The notes beneath the pieces are model-generated. The model did not search any database and was not told where the DNA came from. It worked only from the letters and a program-made list of their open reading frames with translations. The position numbers were made by a program, and so were the translations under genes. Of a DNA stretch of 64,000 nt, positions 54,624 to 62,400 are shown piece by piece; positions within the stretch are counted from its first letter, which is position 1; the number at the start of each line of letters is the position of its first letter. Source of the DNA: Bifidobacterium sp. ESL0704 (GTDB taxonomy: Bacteria > Actinomycetota > Actinomycetes > Actinomycetales > Bifidobacteriaceae); assembly GCF_029392075.1 (NCBI RefSeq), contig NZ_CP113929.1, positions 2,046,001 through 2,110,000 on the forward strand, read 5' to 3'.

Positions 54624-56504
54624 TTACATCTTGTCGGGCGCGGTGACGCCGAGCATCGCCAGGCCGGAGGCGATGACGCGCTGGACAGCATCATTCAATT
54701 GCAAACGAGCTGCGGCACGGGCCGGTTCCGGGCACTTGGCGACGCGCGCGGCCTCGTCCATCTTGCGCTCATCCAGGCCAGTCAGGTCCATCGGCACCAC
54801 GCGCTCCAAGTTGTACCACTTGTGGTACGTGCCGGCGAGCGACTCGAGATAGTGCGCGATCTTGTGTGGGGCGCGCAGGTCGCCGGCATCGGTGACGACG
54901 GACGGCCACTGGGCCAGCGAGCCCAGCACTTCGCCGTCGGCTGGGGTGTCGAGCAACGACAGGTCAGCGGCGCTTGCGTCGATCTTCGCAGCTTGCGCAT
55001 TGCGGTCGACGTTGCAGCTGCGGGCGTGCGCGTACTGGACGTAGTAGACCGGGTTCTCGTTGGTGTGCGAGGCGAGCACATCGAGGTCGATGTCGACGCT
55101 GGTGTTGTAGTCGGTGCGGGCTAGCGAATAACGCGCGGCGTCCACACCCACGGCCTCCACGAGGTCATCGATGGTGACGACGTTGCCGGCGCGCTTGGAC
55201 ATGCGCACGGCCTTGCCGTCCTTCATCACGTTGACCATCTGGCCGATGAGAATCTGCATGTTGACGTTTTGCTTGTCGCCGAACGCGGCGCACATCGCCA
55301 TCATGCGGCCGATATAGCCGTGGTGGTCGGCACCGAGCATATAGATGGCCACGTCGGCCGGGTTCACCTCGCGATGGCGCTTGTCGTAGTAGTAGGCGAT
55401 GTCGGCGGCGAAGTAGGCGTACTCGCCGTTGGACTTGATGATGACGCGGTCCTTGTCGTCGCCGTGCTTGGTCGAGGCGAACCAGGTGGCCCCGTCCTTT
55501 TCGTAGATGTCGCCGTGGTCGCGCAGCCAGGCGATGGCCTTTTCGACGGCGCCGTCCTGATAGAGGCTGTTCTCGTGGAACCAGACGTCGTAGTTGACGC
55601 GGAAATCCTTCATCGACTGCTGGATCTCGGCGAACATCATCGGCACCGCGCGCTTGCGGAACTCCTCGCGCTGTTCGGAATCGCCTTCGCCGAGCGCATT
55701 GCCGTCCTTGTCCTTGCCGCCGTCGACGCGAGGCAGGGCGAGCACATCGACGCCGTCCGCCTTCGCCTCGGCGATCACACGGTCGGCGATCTCGTTGATA
55801 TACGTGCCTTTATAGCCATCGGCTGGAGTTTCCTCGCCGTGAGCCGCCGCCACCAGCGACTTGGCGAAGCGATTGATCTGCTCGCCGTGGTCGTTGAAGT
55901 AGTATTCGCGCACGACCTTGGCGCCGTTGGCCTCGAGCACACGGGCCATGGAGTCGCCGGTCGCCGCCCAGCGCACGCCGCCGATGTGAATTGGGCCGGT
56001 CGGGTTCGCGGAGACGAATTCAAGGTTCAGGGTCTTGCCGGCCAAGTGGTCGTTCAGGCCGAACTTGGTGGAATGTACGGTTTTCGCAGCGGTTGCGGTA
56101 TCGGTATCGCTATCCTTGCCCTTCCAGACCTCGACGCCCTTATCGACGGGATCGACGTCGAGAGACTGGTCCAGAATCTGCGAGACCACGGCGGCAGCGG
56201 AGGCCGAATCGAGCGTGATGTTGATGAAGCCAGGCCCGGCCACCTCGACGGAGGCGATGCCGTCGGCGTCACGCAGCCTGGCGGCGAACGCCTCGGCCAA
56301 ATCACGCGGCTTCATGCCCGCCTTCTTGGCCAGTTGCATCGCCACGTTCGACGACCAGTCGCCGTGGGCACGGTCCTTCGGCCGCATCACGGCCAGCTTC
56401 TCGACCGGTGGCACCAGCTCGGCTGTCAAATCGCCGGCTTGGCCGGCCTCAACCAGCCCATGTGCAATATCAGAAATAAGTTCACTCAACGCTTCAGGAT
56501 TCAT
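54624..56504 (-). CDS. argS: Arginyl-tRNA synthetase
   Basis: A 626-aa class I synthetase. The N-terminal additional domain has HGDWSSNVAMQLAKKAGMKP, and the HIGH-type motif appears as NPTGPIHIGGVRWAATGDSM. MLGADHHGYIGRMMAMCAAF follows, and the KMSKS-type motif is VRMSKRAGNVVTIDDLVEAV. The C-terminal DALR domain has the ending IASGLAMLGVTAPDKM. All core motifs are kept. ATG 56504 follows TGAGGTGC. Confidence 0.98.
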   Translation of the reverse strand: MNPEALSELISDIAHGLVEAGQAGDLTAELVPPVEKLAVMRPKDRAHGDWSSNVAMQLAKKAGMKPRDLAEAFAARLRDADGIASVEVAGPGFINITLDSASAAAVVSQILDQSLDVDPVDKGVEVWKGKDSDTDTATAAKTVHSTKFGLNDHLAGKTLNLEFVSANPTGPIHIGGVRWAATGDSMARVLEANGAKVVREYYFNDHGEQINRFAKSLVAAAHGEETPADGYKGTYINEIADRVIAEAKADGVDVLALPRVDGGKDKDGNALGEGDSEQREEFRKRAVPMMFAEIQQSMKDFRVNYDVWFHENSLYQDGAVEKAIAWLRDHGDIYEKDGATWFASTKHGDDKDRVIIKSNGEYAYFAADIAYYYDKRHREVNPADVAIYMLGADHHGYIGRMMAMCAAFGDKQNVNMQILIGQMVNVMKDGKAVRMSKRAGNVVTIDDLVEAVGVDAARYSLARTDYNTSVDIDLDVLASHTNENPVYYVQYAHARSCNVDRNAQAAKIDASAADLSLLDTPADGEVLGSLAQWPSVVTDAGDLRAPHKIAHYLESLAGTYHKWYNLERVVPMDLTGLDERKMDEAARVAKCPEPARAAARLQLNDAVQRVIASGLAMLGVTAPDKM

Positions 56505-56603
56505 GCACCTCAGTCTAGCGTGTCGAGTGAACCTTCTCTTCCAACGATAAGCCTCAACGCAATTCCAAAGTTTACCCGCCCATCACTAAGTTCAGTTGCC
56601 GTC

Positions 56604-57806
56604 TTATTCCAGCAACCAATCGACTAGATTGACGCCGCGGATGCCGTCGACACTGTAGGGGAACTCGTCGAGCGAAAGCACCGTCTTGCGATAATTGTCA
56701 TTTATCTTGGCCAATACCCCGAACTCACGATTCCGAGTCTGCTCGTCGGCGACCAGATACGAGACCTGATAATATTCGGTCTCACCATTGCGACGCACGA
56801 TGAAATCGACCTCGGCATCCCCCACTTTGCCGACATTGACCTTATAGCCCCGGCGCAAAAGCTCAGTGTATACAATGCCCTCCAGCACCTGATCGACGTT
56901 CGCGACATTGTTAAGGCCAAGAGCCTGCCGCAACCCCTGATCGACAACATAATATTTATCGTTGAACGACAGCATTTTCTTGCCCACCGCATCTTCACGA
57001 CGAACGCGATACAGAAGATACGCCTGTGTGGCAGCCTCAAGATAATTGGTCACCGTTGCCGCACTGACCTTGCGCTGCTCGCTTTTCAAGTAATCGGAAA
57101 TGCGCTTGGTCGTTAAAAGATGCCCTTCCTCGGCGACGGCATAACGTACGATCCGTTCGAGCATATCAACGTCACGGATATCGTTGCGTTTGACCACATC
57201 CTTCAGCAGAATCGTCGAGAATAAATCATCCAAGTAATGCAACGAAGCATCCTGATCAAAATCAAGTTCATTCTGGAAGGGGAACCCGCCTTGAACCACA
57301 TAGGCCCGGAACGCCTCACGATTGTCTGCCTTGGGATGTGCAACGCGATACGCCGGCTCGAATTCCTTAAACGAAAGCGGAAAAACCTCAATGGTCACAT
57401 AACGGCCGGTGATGAACGTCGCCAAATCGCTGGAAAGCACGCTCGCATTGGAGCCCGTGATATAAATGTCGGCATCGCAATCCACCATGAACGCGCGCAA
57501 GGCACGTTCCCAATGCTCGACTTCCTGAATCTCATCGAGAAATAGGCATATGGGTTTCTTAGGGTCAATATGCTCATACACATATTGCGTCAGATCTTTG
57601 TCATTTTTGACATCAGCCAATTGCGCGGACTCAAAACGCAAATGAAGCATATTGGCTTCCGAGGCACCTTGGGCCAGCATATGCCGCTTAAGCAAATACA
57701 ATAACGTCGACTTGCCGGAGCGCCTGACGCCAGTGAGCACTTTAATGATGTTCTTGCCGACGTACGGCTTAATACGTTCAAGATATGCCAGTCGTTCAAT
57801 CACCAT
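56604..57806 (-). CDS. AAA-type ATPase with DUF4143 C-terminus
   Basis: A 400-aa ATPase of the AAA_14/DUF4143 type. Walker A GVRRSGKSTLLYLLKRHMLA, Walker B PICLFLDEIQEVEHWERALR, sensor-like ITGSNASVLSSDLATFITGR. A winged-helix-like middle (HLLTTKRISDYLKSEQRKVS) and a DUF4143 nuclease-like end (GDAEVDFIVRRNGETEYYQV) follow. Function of this family is poorly known; it is often mobile and strain-variable. Base composition is lower in GC than its neighbours, suggesting acquisition. It is preceded by iteron-like repeats that could be its own control region. Confidence 0.88.
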   Translation of the reverse strand: MVIERLAYLERIKPYVGKNIIKVLTGVRRSGKSTLLYLLKRHMLAQGASEANMLHLRFESAQLADVKNDKDLTQYVYEHIDPKKPICLFLDEIQEVEHWERALRAFMVDCDADIYITGSNASVLSSDLATFITGRYVTIEVFPLSFKEFEPAYRVAHPKADNREAFRAYVVQGGFPFQNELDFDQDASLHYLDDLFSTILLKDVVKRNDIRDVDMLERIVRYAVAEEGHLLTTKRISDYLKSEQRKVSAATVTNYLEAATQAYLLYRVRREDAVGKKMLSFNDKYYVVDQGLRQALGLNNVANVDQVLEGIVYTELLRRGYKVNVGKVGDAEVDFIVRRNGETEYYQVSYLVADEQTRNREFGVLAKINDNYRKTVLSLDEFPYSVDGIRGVNLVDWLLE

Positions 57807-57850
57807 AAATCCTCTTTGCTTTCATTTGTACTTTAAACTTTACTCTAAAA

Positions 57851-57966
57851 TCCGAAAAGTTTAAAGTATACTGAAAACTTTTCGGAAAAATTCACTTAGT
57901 TTTAAGTACAGTTGAAACTTTTCGGCAAAACGCGATTAGTTTCACGTACAATTAAAACTTTTCAGC
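57851..57966. promoter_or_regulatory. Iteron-like operator region upstream of the AAA/DUF4143 gene
   Basis: AAACTTTTCGG occurs at about 57875, 57915 and (as AAACTTTTCAG) 57955, an exact 40-bp period, each preceded by a TTTNANGTANA-like block. An inverted copy CCGAAAAGTTT lies at 57852-57862, so CCGAAAAGTTT ... AAACTTTTCGG forms an 11-bp palindrome with 12 bp between. It lies 45-160 bp before ATG 57806 and suggests a repressor or activator site. The rest of 57807-58032 shows no gene. Confidence 0.75.
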
Positions 57967-58032
57967 ATTGCAGAAAACGAGAGTGTCTTCGCACTACACC
58001 GACGAAAGCCTGTGTATCAACCGCCAAACCGC

Positions 58033-59358
58033 TTAAAACATAGCCGAGAAATTCCAATTCTTGTATTTGCCGTTCGGTATATCCGGAGCCAAAAGACCGA
58101 ACAGAAATACAAAAAGTATACCGAAGGCAGGTTCCCAATTGCTATCCTCCCGATAATTCAGAGCCAGGATAAGCAAGACGAGGAAGTACGCTATCGCAAC
58201 GCCAACCATGAACCAGGAAAAACCTTTCAGCAAACCGGAGTTCCGCCTTGAATAGTTGCGCACGCAGCCCACCATTATCGCAACCTCTATCAGATAAATC
58301 ACTCCGCACGCCACCAGCCCGAGGCAACCGGGCCAATCCGATGGAATAGCAATCAGGAACACCACGGCGAAGGCGAATACGAACACCGCCGTCCCGACAA
58401 CCAACGCCGCGATCTGGCACATCAACTTGCGATCGGGACGGTAGCCGTTGCCGGGTTCGGTGATCCACAGCCCGTCGTCGGTCTCGTCGCTGAAATGCAA
58501 TTCGTCGCCGTGCTGGCGAGCGCCGTTGTCTTCCCCGACGCTGGCGACTCTCGGGCCGGTCCGATAGGTCGGAACCTTGATTTTGATGCGGTTTTCCGGA
58601 GCGTAAGGCGACTGCTCGGAATGACCGGTGAGGAACATATCGATGGTCTGCTGCACGCCCTCGCCATTACCGACGCCCAGCTCACGCGCGTATTGCTCGG
58701 CGCAGCGCAACGACCAAGCCATGTCCGCCATGACCTGCAAAGCCTCGGGATATGTCTCGTAAAACCCGACGTGATACAGTTCGCAACGTTCGCGGAAATA
58801 ATAGACGAACCACTTGTTGTCGCTTTTCGCGAGTCCGACGCTCCTGCCGTAGCGCTCCGAGGTTCCGCAAGCGAAATTTTCCTCGCCCACGCAATCGGCA
58901 AGAACTTGAGGAACTTTCCATTCCGGTCCGTCGTAATCGGTGAGGTTTCTTATCGCTTCCGGACGTGTGAATTGCGGATTCTTCATTTGCAACGCGAGAT
59001 AGAGCACGGCGCTCTGCGGCTTTTTGACACTGACCAATTCGTTGTTTCTGTGGTTGACAACGCGACCGACCGTGTATCTACGATCCTTGGCGGAGTAAGT
59101 CAGGCGGTAGACCTTAGGCTTCGCAACGGGACTTGTGGCATCACCCGGTTGCCTCGCGTCGCCGGACGAAGGCAAAGGCAGGCATTCAACCATGTCGCCT
59201 CGGTCGCGCAATTCATAGCCCGCGATGGCCGCAACATTCTCGAGAGCACCCAGCCAATCGCGCCGTGCGTCCACCGATTCAGGGATACTCAACGTACCAC
59301 CATCGCCATCCTCGTCTGCACTATCACCACTGAAGCAATCATCTTCCATTCCAGACAC
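58033..59358 (-). CDS. Hypothetical membrane protein with cytosolic N-terminal region
   Basis: A 441-aa protein that I do not recognise. The first about 300 residues are soluble; CELYHVGFYETYPEALQVMA and SAVLYLALQMKNPQ may be small repeated folds. Four hydrophobic segments fill the last 135 residues: LMCQIAALVVGTAVFVFAFA, GCLGLVACGVIYLIEVAIMV, FSWFMVGVAIAYFLVLLILA and FGILFVFLFGLLAP. The start is GTG 59358 behind AGGATAGGG, or ATG 59349. It stands alone between the iteron region and the glycosidase terminator. Confidence 0.7.
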   Translation of the reverse strand: MSGMEDDCFSGDSADEDGDGGTLSIPESVDARRDWLGALENVAAIAGYELRDRGDMVECLPLPSSGDARQPGDATSPVAKPKVYRLTYSAKDRRYTVGRVVNHRNNELVSVKKPQSAVLYLALQMKNPQFTRPEAIRNLTDYDGPEWKVPQVLADCVGEENFACGTSERYGRSVGLAKSDNKWFVYYFRERCELYHVGFYETYPEALQVMADMAWSLRCAEQYARELGVGNGEGVQQTIDMFLTGHSEQSPYAPENRIKIKVPTYRTGPRVASVGEDNGARQHGDELHFSDETDDGLWITEPGNGYRPDRKLMCQIAALVVGTAVFVFAFAVVFLIAIPSDWPGCLGLVACGVIYLIEVAIMVGCVRNYSRRNSGLLKGFSWFMVGVAIAYFLVLLILALNYREDSNWEPAFGILFVFLFGLLAPDIPNGKYKNWNFSAMF

Positions 59359-59400
59359 GATACCCTATCCTAGCCTCTTGAAGACCCGTGGAAACGCACA

Positions 59401-59445
59401 GATGCCGGGGCGGCAGCATCGTATTGACTGCTGCGCCCCGGCATC
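59401..59445 (-). terminator. Terminator of the GH59-like glycosidase gene
   Basis: GATGCCGGGGCGGCAGCA pairs with TGCTGCGCCCCGGCATC (59401-59445) through 17 pairs with one bulged base and a 10-nt loop. It lies 15 bp after the stop codon at 59460 on the minus strand. Confidence 0.85.
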
Positions 59446-59459
59446 TTTACCTCAACCCA

Positions 59460-62400
59460 TCACCGCGATGAACGTCTCGATTCGCCGAACGTGCCGAACC
59501 ATTTGAGCATGCAGCCCATGGCCACGGCCACGATTGCGGCCAACGCGAGGCACCACACGTCAACGCCTGTAGAGACAAGAGACTTTGTTGGCTTGTTGGC
59601 CGCTTTGCCCGGCTTCCGTCCGTTCGACGCAGCAGGAGACCCCGAGGCACCACCGTTCGCCCCCGGATTCGCGTTGCCGTTTGATCCGCCCGGATTCGGC
59701 GTGGGTGTCGGATTCGGATTCGGTGACGGATTCGGCGTGGGTGACGGCGAAGGAGCCGGAGGGGAGATCCGGACCAACGCCGACTCCGCTTTGTTCAGTT
59801 TCTCAACGGCCGCATCGACATCCTGTTGGGTGACGGGCTCCGTCAGATCCTGCGCATCGGCGATGGCGTTCTGCGATTGCGCGCGATCCAGCACGGACTC
59901 GGCGCTCTTCAGCGCATTGGCGAACGGCTCCCAGCTTTCCTTGGTGTAATCCGCCTCATTGAGTTTCTTCGCCTTGCTGACGGCATCTTGCAACTTGTCG
60001 ACCTTCACCTTGGCAGGCAGGTCGGCCGCCACCGCGAGCCACGAGATGACCGGCTTGTTGCCGCCCGCGCCCTCGTTGGTGACCACATAATCAACCGTGG
60101 CCGGGGCGTCAAGCTTGAAACGCAACGTCTGATGCAACGGGGTGTTGGTACCGGACAAAGCGACCGTCGCCTTCTCGCCGATCTGCGTGCCGCCGACGCT
60201 GGCAGTCTGATACATCGTGCGATCCTGCCCCCACCATTCGGCGAATCCGGCAGTCAACGTATAATTTCCAGCGTCGAGCGGCAGATGATAGACCTGCTTG
60301 GTGGTGTCCTGATAGAGACCGGTCGAGTACTTGTCGTTGATGTCGGTGCCGCCTTTGACTTTGACGCCGGCAGCCTCGTAGCCCCACTCGCTTGCGGATG
60401 GCGCCACGCGATCGACCGCATCGTTTTTCAAGGGATTGCCGATGGAGTCGCGTTCGGCTTTCACGGCAAGGTATTGAGGAGATGCCACGCCGGAAGTGCC
60501 GGAATCGATGTAGTAACGCAGCCCGGCAGGGACCACCTCGATACGGGCGCTCACCGCCTTGCGCCCGTTGGAACCGCCCTTGTCGGCCACAGACCCACGT
60601 ACATCGATGGTGTCGTATTCGTTCGCCTGGGAGAATGCTTTCAGAGACTCATCAGACCACTGCACATCGGTCTGTTTGCCGTTAACGGCTACCGAGGACG
60701 GCAACGAACTGCCTGCGACCGCCGCGATCACCCCCAGCGGCATCGGTTCATGCTCGACTCCCAGCCAGCTGATCACAGGATCCTTGCCGCCGTCGGAAAG
60801 CACCTTAAAGGTCACCGTCGCGTCAGCGCCAAGGCTGAAATCGACCGTTCCCGTGCCATTGCGCCCCGCGGTGGTGAGACTGGGCATATGGCTGCCGCTC
60901 GCGGATTTGGCGACACCTCCCTCGTTCCAGCTCGCCTCGAGCTTCATCGGACGGTTCTCTCCGCTCCACCACTCCGTGAAGCCGGCCGTGATACGGTAGG
61001 ATCCGGCCTTCAGCGGCAGGGTGTAGTCCAGTTCCTGTCCATTCTGGTAAAGCCCGCTTTGGTACTTGTCCTTCTCCGTCGCGGACTTGACCACGGCGTT
61101 GTCGCCATAGCCCCAGGCCGTCGAGGCATCCGTGGAGGCACCGGCCTTCTGATCGGCGACCTGATTAAGCAATCCAGGCACGCCGGCCTTCACCGATTCG
61201 TATTCAGCAGACGTGGCCCCCGCACCGGAATCGATGAAATAGGCCATATCCAGGGTAGGCAGTATTTCGACATTGGCGGTGAAGCGGTGCTTCAGCCCGT
61301 CCTTCAACGCCGCGCTCACACCGGAAACCGTCATCCATGAATAGGCGTCGGCTTTCGCCACGGCCTGGGCGCTTTCGTCGCTCCACGAGACCTTGGCCCG
61401 CTGCCCGTCAATGGTGATTGAAGCGGGAAGACCACTGTCGGCGCTCACCGCCGGCATGGCACCAAGGTCATCGATATCAGGACTGACGTCCTTGCCGACC
61501 AGATTCTTCGAAGCGGCGTCAAGACGAGCGATAAGAGCGGAGGCACCTTCGGCATCCAACCCATATCCGGCAGGATCGTCAAGCGCGGACTTGGCAGCGG
61601 CGCGAGCGGCATCGAAAACATCCCATGTCGACGGATAGTACTCGCCAGCGTTGTAGTCCTTGACCTTTTCCAGAGCCGCGCGCAACGAGCCGGTATCAAC
61701 CTTGCTCGATTCCACCGCGGCCTTACCCGCATCGCTGACGACGCCCACCGCGTCCACGGAGAACGGTTCGGCGTTTGCGGTTTCGATGACGACGACATGC
61801 TGGCCCTTGCCCAATCCACGAAGCATGAACGTCGTCGCAAGATTGGAAGCCTGCAATGTGGAGGCATTCGACAGAATTCTCTTGCCGTCGACAGAGACAT
61901 TGAGCCGCGCCTTTCCGCTGTTGGCACCGATGATATCGAGACCCGTCCCGGAGAAACGATAGGTGAGCGTCGCGCCTTTGGCCGTGCTCGTCGAGATGGA
62001 GCGCTTGTAGACGAACATGCCCTGCCCGTCCAGATGCTGCCAATCCTTGTTATATTGCAGAATCGGCGTAGAGGTGTCGCCCCAGCTGCGTTGATGCATG
62101 TTGTCGATGAAATCGGTGTAATAAGGCGTGTAACCAGCGACCCGATCCACCTTGAGGTCATCGAAGCGCACATTGGTGAAGCTGGTGCCGATCTGCACAC
62201 GTCCACTCGCCTGCGCAGCGGCATCCCGATAGTCGCCGACCGTGACGCCATTGACCAGCGCCGTATAGGTATCGCCCGCCACACGGATGGCGATGGTGTT
62301 CCATTGGCCCAATCCGGCCTTCCAGTTCACTCCGGCGGTGTCGCCGAGCTTTCCTGAGGCCACATTCACGCCGAAGCGCTGCAAAGCCCAATCTCCCGAT

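Noticed and set aside
55269..56627. A 452-codon open frame opposite argS
   Set aside because: It is antisense to a full-length synthetase and has no recognisable motif.
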